DNA of 5,768 nucleotides from SYIM01 sp041182885 (GTDB taxonomy: Bacteria; Pseudomonadota; Gammaproteobacteria; Burkholderiales; Burkholderiaceae_E). Both the position numbers and the translations under genes were made by a program. Position 1 is the stretch's first letter. Every line of letters begins with the position of its first letter. This document shows, piece by piece, positions 1-5,095 of the stretch. A model generated the notes under the pieces. That model searched no databases. It saw only the letters and a list, made by a program, of their open reading frames with translations, and was not told the origin of the DNA. The stretch lies in the NCBI GenBank assembly GCA_049423065.1, contig JBMSQB010000143.1, positions 1 through 5,768 of the forward strand. Reading direction: 5' to 3'.

Positions 1-1
1 G

Positions 2-283
2 CTACCGCGAATAATCACGCCGATCCACTCCCGACCTCAACCCGCCCCCGAGAGCAAACAGGCGGGTGTGAAGCTCCACGTTCCTCCGGCAGTCGATGTG
101 AAGGAAGTCCGCCGCCGTACGGGCTTGACCCAGGAGCAGTTCGCAGCAAAATTTGCCATCAGTGTGGGGACGCTGCGCCACTGGGAACGCGGAGACCGCA
201 CGCCGCGAGGAGCGACATTGGTCTTGCTGAATATCATTGCCAAGGAGCCCAAGGCGGTGATGCGTGCGCTCGAGGCGGCGTAG
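2..283 (+). CDS. XRE-type helix-turn-helix antitoxin, HigA/NadS-like (5' end cut by window edge)
   Basis: This is probably the DNA-binding antitoxin and autorepressor of a HigBA/NadS-type toxin-antitoxin pair. The reading frame is open from the window edge to the TAG at 281-283. The recognisable part begins near base 68 and runs VDVKEVRRRTGLTQEQFAAK, then SVGTLRHWERG, then a tail ending KEPKAVMRALEAA. That is a Cro/C1-type HTH: the TGLTQEQFA helix, the recognition helix around SVGTLRHWE, and the family-typical C-terminal P.G.A..LL..I.KEP.AV.RAL. Members I know are about 95-110 aa with a short N-terminal arm before this core, so the real start is most likely upstream of the window. GTG at 68 is an alternative, but the purine-rich AGGCGG lies almost against it, which is poor spacing. 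The first 20 or so in-frame codons are not typical of the family, so the arm could also be damaged or in another frame. The partner RelE/HigB-type toxin would be expected upstream and cannot be seen here. Confidence 0.75.
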   Translation, partial: LPRIITPIHSRPQPAPESKQAGVKLHVPPAVDVKEVRRRTGLTQEQFAAKFAISVGTLRHWERGDRTPRGATLVLLNIIAKEPKAVMRALEAA

Positions 284-311
284 GTCGGTGCTGGTCAGAG
301 AGGCGTGGTAG

Positions 312-461
312 GAAGTCAGCGACTCTAACGGTCGGCGTGCAAAGATCGACAAGGTTCTCGCTGAAATCACGTCTGGCCAGCAAGCCTCAGACGTGGACGT
401 CGAGAAGCGTTTCGCCGCCCGTCGAGCGGCATCAACTCCAGTGTCCTTCGAAATCAAATGA
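312..461 (+). pseudogene. Start-less open frame of 49 codons, possible gene remnant
   Basis: An open frame runs from just after the TAG at 309-311 to the TGA at 459-461. It has no ATG and no ribosome binding site. Its product has protein-like composition: a helix-like charged stretch RRAKIDKVLAEITSGQ followed by SDVDVEKRFAARRAA and a short end PVSFEIK. The pattern resembles the C-terminal tail of a small bacterial protein, such as an antitoxin tail, but I recognise no family. It overlaps the 3' end of the ParE-type toxin gene on the other strand by about 30 bases. It could be the eroded end of a gene whose 5' part was lost when the neighbouring toxin-antitoxin operon arrived, or simply a chance open frame in GC-rich DNA. 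The rest of the 284-431 gap shows no promoter or terminator that I can support. Confidence 0.22.
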
Positions 462-827
462 AAGCTGTCGCTGGTGCCTGATGGCGAGGAGGTAAATTGC
501 GCCGCCGATCCGCGCGTAGAGCAGCAGGTAATCCTTGAGCACGTCTTCGCGCAGTGCCTCCGGGTCCGTGGTTAGCGCCAACAACTTTGCGTGTAGCGTC
601 GCCAAGGCATTGGTGGTCTCGACTGAGCGCGGTTGCCGAAGCATGAACGGTCGGCCCATGCCAGGGAAGCGCTCAAGGTTGGGAATGACTGTTTCCAACA
701 GTTCGTCGAGCAGTCCATCGCAGGCCTGCGGTGCTTCAGCCTCATTCAGGAACCGCTCGATCTCTGCGAGATTGCGCTCGAAATTGGCGGTGAACTTGAT
801 GACGGTCTTTTTCGCCACGCGCTGCAT
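432..827 (-). CDS. RelE/ParE-family toxin of a type II toxin-antitoxin system
   Basis: This 131-aa protein looks like a RelE/ParE-superfamily toxin. Members of the superfamily either cleave mRNA in the ribosome or poison DNA gyrase, and the sequence does not decide which applies here. Visible family features are the N-terminal strand and helix (KKTVIKFTANFERNLAEIERFL, about residues 6-27), the helix-end signature IPNLERFPGMGRP (48-60), and the C-terminal strands VLKDYLLLYARIGGAIYLLAIRHQRQLSFDF (96-125). The IRHQRQLSF ending is typical of ParE-like proteins. It is longer than the usual 95-105 aa because of an extra segment at about residues 62-93. The ATG lies 8 bases downstream of the antitoxin stop codon, which gives the classic antitoxin-first operon. 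No strong Shine-Dalgarno sequence precedes it, so translation may be coupled to the antitoxin. The gene ends convergently on the 312-461 open frame. Family assignment is good; the target is unknown. Confidence 0.8.
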   Translation of the reverse strand: MQRVAKKTVIKFTANFERNLAEIERFLNEAEAPQACDGLLDELLETVIPNLERFPGMGRPFMLRQPRSVETTNALATLHAKLLALTTDPEALREDVLKDYLLLYARIGGAIYLLAIRHQRQLSFDFEGHWS

Positions 828-835
828 CCGAACCG

Positions 836-1126
836 TCAGGCGCTGCGGCGACGTTTGAGGGCGGCGATTGCGCTGCGGGCGTCTTTGACCTTGCCGGCAG
901 CCACATCATCGAGGCCTTTGCCAGCTTCGTTGATCAGCAGCAAATGAATACGCTCGCGCTCCAGTTGGTGGTAGTAGTCCAGCCGTTGTGCGTCGATCAG
1001 GGCGATATAACTTTCACCATTCTTGGTGATGATCTTCTCGGCCCCACCCTTGACCTCTTCGGCCAGTTCAGAGAAGTTGGCGCGGGCGTGCGAGAGGGGG
1101 ATAACGTCGCTTGCAGCAATTCCCAT
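836..1126 (-). CDS. Phd/YefM-family antitoxin
   Basis: This 96-aa protein is predicted to bind and neutralise the ParE-like toxin encoded just downstream and, with it, to repress the operon. The N-terminal half carries the Phd/YefM DNA-binding fold: DVIPLSHARANFSELAEEV (residues 7-25), then a strand-turn-strand KIITKNGESYIALIDAQRLD (31-50), matching the family pattern of LS.AR.NFSEL...V followed by I.KNG...A.L. The C-terminal half (from about 51) is helical, with several arginines and lysines at the end (ALKRRRSA). In this family that part is disordered until it wraps the toxin. The start chosen is ATG at 1124-1126, the only methionine before the domain. Its upstream region contains only a weak purine stretch (AAGAGA) as a ribosome binding site. 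Operator-like TGTRCA boxes occur 25-42 bases upstream of the start codon. The gene is divergent from the DEAD-box helicase gene. Confidence 0.85.
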   Translation of the reverse strand: MGIAASDVIPLSHARANFSELAEEVKGGAEKIITKNGESYIALIDAQRLDYYHQLERERIHLLLINEAGKGLDDVAAGKVKDARSAIAALKRRRSA

Positions 1127-1148
1127 GGTCGTCTCTTAAGCCGCACAA

Positions 1149-1170
1149 GATGTGCAATATTCTGTACATC
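1149..1170. promoter_or_regulatory. Candidate YefM-type operator: imperfect palindrome with two TGTRCA boxes
   Basis: The sequence shows TGTGCA at 1151-1156 and TGTACA at 1163-1168, with centres 12 bp apart. They sit inside a longer dyad with arms GATGTGCA and TGTACATC that pair at 7 of 8 positions around a 6-base AT-rich centre. From memory, E. coli YefM-YoeB binds TGTACA core motifs with about this spacing. The dyad lies directly upstream of the Phd/YefM-type antitoxin and over its candidate -10 box, so autorepression by the antitoxin-toxin complex is the natural inference. It is also about 165 bases upstream of the divergent helicase start. Confidence 0.55.
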
Positions 1171-1188
1171 ATACGCTTGGGCTGTCAG
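1159..1188 (-). promoter_or_regulatory. Candidate sigma70 promoter of the Phd-ParE operon
   Basis: On the minus strand CTGACA (bases 1183-1188, 5 of 6 to TTGACA) is followed after 18 bases by CAGAAT (1159-1164, 4 of 6 to TATAAT). Transcription would start about 25 bases before the antitoxin start codon. The -10 box lies inside the TGTRCA dyad, as expected for an autorepressed toxin-antitoxin promoter. The match is moderate and not unique enough to be certain. Confidence 0.35.
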
Positions 1189-1234
1189 GGGCGAAAGTGG
1201 AAGCTGTATCGCGTGTCTGTCCGATTGCTAAGCC

Positions 1235-1253
1235 CGGCAACGAGGAGTTGCCG
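1235..1253 (+). other. Perfect 7-bp stem-loop in the presumed helicase leader
   Basis: CGGCAAC at 1235-1241 and GTTGCCG at 1247-1253 are perfect inverted repeats around the 5-base loop GAGGA. The hairpin lies 80 bases before the helicase start codon. It is not followed by a T-run on either strand, so it is not an ordinary intrinsic terminator. The purine loop resembles a Shine-Dalgarno core, but no start codon follows at a suitable distance. It may be a leader-RNA structure of the helicase transcript. No helicase promoter could be placed with confidence in 1127-1332. Confidence 0.35.
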
Positions 1254-1303
1254 TTCTGATCCACATCGCCCTGCGTGTGCGCGCGCCAGCAGAACCGCCT
1301 ACC

Positions 1304-1315
1304 CGGGCCGGCCCG
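1304..1315. repeat. 12-bp perfect GC palindrome just upstream of the helicase start
   Basis: CGGGCCGGCCCG is a perfect palindrome ending 17 bases before the helicase ATG. In RNA it could form only a tight or intermolecular structure, and in DNA it could be a protein site. Short GC palindromes are common in GC-rich genomes, so this is recorded as a visible element without an assigned role. Confidence 0.3.
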
Positions 1316-1332
1316 TGGGACAATCGGGGCAT

Positions 1333-3225
1333 ATGACGCCTTCATCCTTCGCCGAACTCGGCCTGCCCCCCACCCTGCTCCAGGCCATCGCGCAAGTTGG
1401 CTATGAGGCCCCCTCACCGATTCAGGCCATGGCCATCCCGCCCCTGTTGCAGGGAAAGGACCTCCTGGGCCAGGCCCAGACCGGCACCGGCAAGACGGCA
1501 GCCTTTGCGCTGCCCATCCTGGCTCGGCTGGAGCCCAGCGCGGGCGCACCTCAGGCGCTGGTACTCACGCCCACGCGTGAACTGGCCATTCAGGTGGCCG
1601 AAGCCTTTCAGCGCTATGCGCATGCGATCCCGGGCTTTCACGTGCTGCCCATCTATGGTGGCCAGGGCTATGGCACGCAGCTGTCGGCCCTGCGCCGGGG
1701 CCTGCATGTGATCGTGGGCACACCCGGGCGCATCATCGATCACCTCGACAGGGGCTCCCTCGATCTGTCGGCCCTGCGCACCTTGGTGCTCGATGAAGCC
1801 GACGAAATGCTGCGCATGGGTTTCGTGGAAGAGGTCGAGCGCATCCTGAGCGCCACGCCACAGGGGCGCCAGACGGCGCTGTTCTCGGCCACCCTGCCAG
1901 CCGAGATCCGCCGCATCGCCCGGACCCATATGCGCGAGCCCGCCGAGATCACGATTGCCGCCAAGACCGCCACTGCAACCAACATCCGGCAACGGCAGTG
2001 GCTGGTGAGCGGCATGCACAAGCTCGATGCACTCACCCGCATTCTCGAGGCGGAGACCTTCGAGGCCATGATCGTCTTCACGCGCACCAAGCTTGGTACC
2101 GAAGAGCTGGCCGAAAAACTCCAGGCCCGGGGTTTCCCTGCAGCTGCAATCAATGGCGACATGGTGCAGCAGCAACGCGAACGCACCATCGCCCAACTGC
2201 GCGAAGGCGAGATCGACATTCTGGTGGCCACCGATGTGGCAGCGCGTGGGCTTGATGTGGAGCGCATCAGCCATGTCATCAACTACGATCTGCCAAGCGA
2301 CGCCGAAACCTATACCCATCGCATTGGCCGCACCGGCCGGGCCGGTCGCAGTGGTGAGGCGATTCTGTTTGTCACGCCGCGTGAACGCGGGCTGCTCAAG
2401 GCCATCGAACGCTCCACGCGCCAGCCGATTGAAGCGCTCGAGCTGCCCACCATTCGGGCTGTCAACGCGGTGCGTATCGCCCGCTTCAAGGACCGGATCA
2501 CCGAAACACTGGATGCAGGCGGCCTTGAGGCCTTTGCCAGTATCGTGAGCGAGTACGAGCGGGAGCACGGTGTTGCTGCCATCGATATCGCAGCCGCCCT
2601 GGCGCGCATGTCGCGCGGAGGGCTGCCACTGTTGCTGGTCAAGGGTCAGGATGCCGCGGAAGGCGTCGCCGGCGCCTCGGATAGGCCGTCGAATCGTCTG
2701 GATGATCGATCCAGCGCTCAGGGTTCGGACCGTCATGGCGAACGCACGAATCGTCGAAACCTCGCGGCACACGAATCGAGCCCGTCGGTCCGTTGGGGTG
2801 CGGAGCCTGGGGGCGATGCCCGCGAAGACTCGACCAGGTCTGTCCGATCGCGCCCCGGCTCAACCGGTTTTCAGACTTTCCGCGTGCAAGTGGGCGAAGC
2901 CCATGGCGCCAAGCCCGGCAACCTGATGGGCGCCATTGCCAATGAGGCGGGCCTGGAGGCGCGTCAGATCGGGCGCATCCGGGTGTTCGAGCAGCACAGT
3001 CTGGTGGAGCTCCCCGAGGGTCTGCCTGCTCGGCTGATCAAGCACCTGAGTACAGTGCGGGTGGCGGGACAGATGCTTCGCATCCACCCCACCGAGGCGA
3101 TGCCACCGCGCGGTCCACGGACTTCCGCCAGCGAGCCGCCCGCGCGGGCCGAGCGCCCCGCCAGGCGAGACCCATCGCGTTCAGCGCCTTCGCCGTCGCC
3201 GCGCAAAAAGACGCGCGCCCGGTAA
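1333..3225 (+). CDS. deaD: ATP-dependent DEAD-box RNA helicase, DeaD/CsdA type
   Basis: This cytoplasmic enzyme uses ATP to unwind short RNA duplexes. DeaD/CsdA proteins assist ribosome large-subunit assembly and mRNA decay, especially in the cold. All core motifs are intact in the 630-aa product: Q-motif (F6 to Q31, with SPIQ), motif I AQTGTGKT (48-55), Ia PTRELA (80-85), TPGR (130-133), DEAD (154-157), SAT (185-187), motif IV VFTRTK (248-253), motif V ATDVAARGLD (299-308) and motif VI HRIGRTGRAGR (329-339). A DeaD-type helical segment (about 360-438) is followed by a Ser/Arg/Asp-rich linker (about 440-510), a DbpA/CsdA-type RNA-binding RRM-like domain (about 514-586, with VGEAHGAKPGNLMGAI and GRIRVFEQHSLVELP) and a basic Arg/Pro/Ser tail. 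The length nearly equals E. coli DeaD (629 aa). The frame is open further upstream, but ATG 1333 begins exactly at the conserved FAELGLPP region, so the longer form is rejected. The ribosome binding site is weak (CGGGG). The gene appears to be monocistronic. Confidence 0.95.
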   Translation: MTPSSFAELGLPPTLLQAIAQVGYEAPSPIQAMAIPPLLQGKDLLGQAQTGTGKTAAFALPILARLEPSAGAPQALVLTPTRELAIQVAEAFQRYAHAIPGFHVLPIYGGQGYGTQLSALRRGLHVIVGTPGRIIDHLDRGSLDLSALRTLVLDEADEMLRMGFVEEVERILSATPQGRQTALFSATLPAEIRRIARTHMREPAEITIAAKTATATNIRQRQWLVSGMHKLDALTRILEAETFEAMIVFTRTKLGTEELAEKLQARGFPAAAINGDMVQQQRERTIAQLREGEIDILVATDVAARGLDVERISHVINYDLPSDAETYTHRIGRTGRAGRSGEAILFVTPRERGLLKAIERSTRQPIEALELPTIRAVNAVRIARFKDRITETLDAGGLEAFASIVSEYEREHGVAAIDIAAALARMSRGGLPLLLVKGQDAAEGVAGASDRPSNRLDDRSSAQGSDRHGERTNRRNLAAHESSPSVRWGAEPGGDAREDSTRSVRSRPGSTGFQTFRVQVGEAHGAKPGNLMGAIANEAGLEARQIGRIRVFEQHSLVELPEGLPARLIKHLSTVRVAGQMLRIHPTEAMPPRGPRTSASEPPARAERPARRDPSRSAPSPSPRKKTRAR

Positions 3226-3315
3226 TCTGGGCGACCGCTCCAGCACCCTCAACCCTGGGGGTGACCAGATCAGACGTAATATTCAGGCGGCTCCACGTAT
3301 TGCGACGCCAGGCAA

Positions 3316-4338
3316 TCAGACCCGGGCGCGCAGACTGACCGTGACGGGACTGTCAAAGATAGCGATGGTCTGCGTGCGCTCCCAGGGCGTGCCGCGCTGC
3401 CAGGCAGCCAGCAGCGCCTTGCGATCCTGCAGCGCCGGTGGAATGGCTCGCAGCAGCGATTCGGCGATTTGAATGTCCCGCGGTGCGACCGGGCGCGTCA
3501 GCGCGTCTTCCTCGATACACAGGATCCAAGGGTAGCCTCTGGCATCGGCCACCGGCCAGCGGTGCCGGGTGATTTCCTCGAGCAGGGCGGGCGGCATGTC
3601 GCCGCGCGACTCGAAATTGATCGAAAGATACGCGGGCACGTCGGGTTCGGAGTCCCCTTCGATGTCGGTGGCGGCATGCACGAAGCGATCGAAATAATCA
3701 ATCGATTGAAAGACTGCCAGCCCGAAGTTCTGTCCCATCTGACCGATCGTACTGATGATCCAGTTGCGGATGCCGAGCTCGGTGATCGTCACTTCGAACA
3801 GGCTCTGGTCGTCGGGGATGACCCGCCAGGGTTGAGCCCGGTAAAAGCCGGCCGCGGCATCGAACAGGGATGCCACCTGCTTGGGATCGGCGCCACCGGA
3901 GAGATACGAGTCGGTTAGCTGGTCGGCATCGGCTGCGAAGGCCTCGGTCATGGCGCGAAGCGCCTCATCCACCTCCGGGGTTGGGCCGCAGACGATGTCG
4001 ATGCCCACCGTGTTGGCCTGCAGCAGCGCCGCAATGCCCGGCGACTTGACGCGAATCCGGGAAGGGCGTTGTGGCAGTCCAGCGAGCGGGCGCGCCATCA
4101 CCTGTTCCAGGCTGATGATGATCTGGTCTTCGAGCGAGTCGGGATGCGCGACCTGAGTGCCGATCAGCATTCCGTCCTCGTTCATCCAGAAGATGCCCAC
4201 CGGCCGAAATGGCTCGCCCTCGCCGCCGACATAGCCGGGTAGTTGCGCCACGCCGCATTGCCATGCGGTTGCGCGATGCGCGATCGATGCGCGGGATGCG
4301 CGTGGCGCGCGAGTCTTGCGTTGTCGGCTGGTTGCCAT
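3316..4338 (-). CDS. Uncharacterised 340-aa protein, possibly co-transcribed with vapBC
   Basis: I do not recognise a characterised function. The first 25 residues are very basic and rich in Arg, Ala and Ser, probably a flexible tail. A probable domain follows (about 26-130), starting WQCGVAQLPGYVGGEGEPFRP and containing a mixed strand/helix segment. A second domain (about 150-330) begins FDAAAGFYRAQPWRVIPDD and includes IGQMGQNFGLAVFQSIDYF, a central SINFESRGDMP and RHRWPVADARGYPWIL. From memory this two-part layout resembles uncharacterised bacterial proteins annotated with DUF6930/DUF7309-type domains; this is unverified. There is no signal peptide, no membrane segment and no obvious catalytic signature. 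ATG 4338 is preceded by a good Shine-Dalgarno sequence, AAGGA at 4345-4349, six bases before the start, which supports the full-length start. It starts 26 bases after the vapC stop on the same strand and could be the third gene of that operon. It is convergent with deaD across a 90-base gap. Confidence 0.85.
   Translation of the reverse strand: MATSRQRKTRAPRASRASIAHRATAWQCGVAQLPGYVGGEGEPFRPVGIFWMNEDGMLIGTQVAHPDSLEDQIIISLEQVMARPLAGLPQRPSRIRVKSPGIAALLQANTVGIDIVCGPTPEVDEALRAMTEAFAADADQLTDSYLSGGADPKQVASLFDAAAGFYRAQPWRVIPDDQSLFEVTITELGIRNWIISTIGQMGQNFGLAVFQSIDYFDRFVHAATDIEGDSEPDVPAYLSINFESRGDMPPALLEEITRHRWPVADARGYPWILCIEEDALTRPVAPRDIQIAESLLRAIPPALQDRKALLAAWQRGTPWERTQTIAIFDSPVTVSLRARV
4275..4302. 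repeat. Three copies of GATGCGCG inside the 5' end of the 340-aa gene
   Basis: GATGCGCG occurs at 4275-4282, 4286-4293 and 4295-4302. The cluster encodes part of the basic Arg/Ala/Ser N-terminal tail of the minus-strand protein (around RASRASIAHRATA). It is most simply read as low-complexity slippage-prone coding DNA, which fits an unconstrained flexible tail. Confidence 0.5.
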
Positions 4339-4364
4339 GAAATGTCCTTGCTCGCTTTTCCTAT

Positions 4365-4760
4365 CTAGCCCGAATGAAGGGCGACTGCCCGTTTCGGGAA
4401 TGCTCGCAGCAGCTTCTTGTCCATGGTGACCAGCTTCGTATCGAGCTTCATCGAAAGGGCAATGAATTCACAATCGTATGCGGAGCAGTCACTGTCCCGC
4501 ACCAGTTCCAATACAGCCGAGGACTCGACCTCGAACTCTGCGCCTTCAAGCAAGCTCTCTGCCTCCCGCTGCAGGCTGTTTGCTTGTTCCAGCGAGATCG
4601 TCCTGCGTCGCATGTACCCGGCCAGGATGTTGCGAAACTCGCTACGCCAGAGGATTGGGGCAGCCCATTCGGAGCCTTGCTCAAGCAGTTCTTCTGCTGC
4701 TGCTGTGTACTCACCAGGCAAATACAAGTACGCGATCACGTTTGAGTCGACCACGATCAT
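4365..4760 (-). CDS. vapC: VapC/FitB-family PIN-domain ribonuclease toxin
   Basis: This 131-aa protein is a PIN-domain endoribonuclease, the toxin of a VapBC/FitAB-type pair. Such toxins cut specific RNAs, often tRNAs, with Mg2+ held by four acidic residues. The candidate residues are visible: D5 in MIVVDSNVIAYL, E41 in LWRSEFRN, D96 in SAYDCEFIALS (with D91 near by) and D114 in LVTMDKKLL. Order, spacing and length are all normal for the family, so the enzyme looks intact. The ATG overlaps the antitoxin stop codon by three bases in an ATGA arrangement (4757-4760), and an AAGGA ribosome binding site lies seven bases upstream inside the antitoxin gene, which favours translational coupling. The RNA target cannot be read from the sequence. 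FitB is an equally suitable name, because the partner is a FitA-like ribbon-helix-helix protein rather than an AbrB-type VapB. Confidence 0.92.
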   Translation of the reverse strand: MIVVDSNVIAYLYLPGEYTAAAEELLEQGSEWAAPILWRSEFRNILAGYMRRRTISLEQANSLQREAESLLEGAEFEVESSAVLELVRDSDCSAYDCEFIALSMKLDTKLVTMDKKLLRAFPKRAVALHSG

Positions 4761-5002
4761 GGTCGGTCCTTGCGCTTTGCTGCGTCAATATCACGTGCGC
4801 GGAATTTGCCGGCAGGTAGGGCCGCCCGCAGCGCGCGAGCACGAGCAATCCGCTCGCTCGGCATCATCTTGGTTGGCAGCAATACCGACTCAAGGCACAC
4901 AATGGCCTCGCTGTTCAAACTCCGGCGGTGCATTTCTGCAGCCAGCTTTAGCCGGTCGTACACGGCGTCGGGGATATTTTTCAATGTCAGGGTCGTGGGC
5001 AT
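4757..5002 (-). CDS. vapB: FitA/VapB-like ribbon-helix-helix antitoxin
   Basis: This is the predicted antitoxin for the overlapping PIN toxin. The chosen ATG at 5000-5002 gives an 81-aa protein beginning MPTTLTLKNIPDAVYDRLK. A longer frame starts at 5029, but ATG 5002 begins exactly at the ribbon-helix-helix strand and has GGAG six bases upstream, so the extra nine residues are rejected. The N-terminal part is an Arc/FitA-type RHH: strand TTLTLKNI, helix DAVYDRLKLAAEMHRR and helix SLNSEAIVCLESVLL. The C-terminal part (RALRAALPAGKFRARDIDAAKRKDRP) matches the FitA-type tail that inserts into the PIN active site, ending in the common AA.R..RP. Its stop overlaps the toxin start in ATGA. RHH antitoxins usually repress their own operon, and the tandem repeats at 5026-5047 are candidate sites. 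FitA is the closer family name. Confidence 0.88.
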   Translation of the reverse strand: MPTTLTLKNIPDAVYDRLKLAAEMHRRSLNSEAIVCLESVLLPTKMMPSERIARARALRAALPAGKFRARDIDAAKRKDRP

Positions 5003-5025
5003 CTTGTTCTCCGTCCATAACGAAA

Positions 5026-5047
5026 CCATTGTGGTTCCATTATGGTT
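5026..5047. promoter_or_regulatory. Tandem 11-bp repeats, candidate operator of the RHH antitoxin
   Basis: CCATTGTGGTT (5026-5036) is immediately followed by CCATTATGGTT (5037-5047), identical at 10 of 11 positions. A weaker third copy starting CCATAACG lies exactly 11 bases before (5015). Each unit is itself palindromic: AACCA-TTG-TGGTT (5024-5036) and CCAT-T-ATGG. Helically phased repeats about one turn apart are what ribbon-helix-helix dimers typically bind, and the array lies 24-45 bases upstream of the antitoxin start, between and over the candidate promoter boxes. Its role as operator is inferred. Confidence 0.5.
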
Positions 5048-5057
5048 TATCCGTCAA
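5028..5057 (-). promoter_or_regulatory. Candidate sigma70 promoter of the vapBC operon
   Basis: On the minus strand TTGACG (5052-5057, 5 of 6 to TTGACA) is followed after 18 bases by CACAAT (5028-5033, 4 of 6 to TATAAT). The tandem 11-bp repeats fill the spacer and the -10 region. An alternative -10, CATAAT (5039-5044), fits the consensus better but has no -35 at the right distance. Confidence 0.35.
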
Positions 5058-5095
5058 GGCGCTGCGGGCTAATCAGTCGCTCGAACCGGGCTGAG

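Noticed and set aside
1111..1332. In-frame extension of the helicase by 74 residues, including possible GTG start at 1213
   Set aside because: The extension overlaps the antitoxin start and its operator, is Arg/Ser/Pro-rich and has no counterpart in the family; ATG 1333 fits the conserved N-terminus.
1414..2772. A 452-codon open frame on the minus strand opposite deaD
   Set aside because: It is exactly antisense to the intact helicase core, has no family resemblance and is the usual by-product of GC-rich codon use.
2726..2792. Inverted repeat CGGACCG/CGGTCCG within the helicase linker
   Set aside because: The arms are 53 bases apart inside coding sequence of biased composition; chance is sufficient.
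3244..3263. Possible terminator hairpin CACCC/GGGTG between deaD and the convergent 340-aa gene
   Set aside because: Only a 5-bp stem with a 10-base loop and no T-run on either strand; too weak to call.
3469..3918. 149-codon plus-strand open frame opposite the 340-aa gene
   Set aside because: It is a shadow of the minus-strand gene, which has a clear ribosome binding site and domain-like sequence.
5003..5029. Nine-residue longer start of the RHH antitoxin at 5029
   Set aside because: The ATG at 5002 has a well-placed GGAG and begins at the conserved strand; the longer start lies within the operator repeats.
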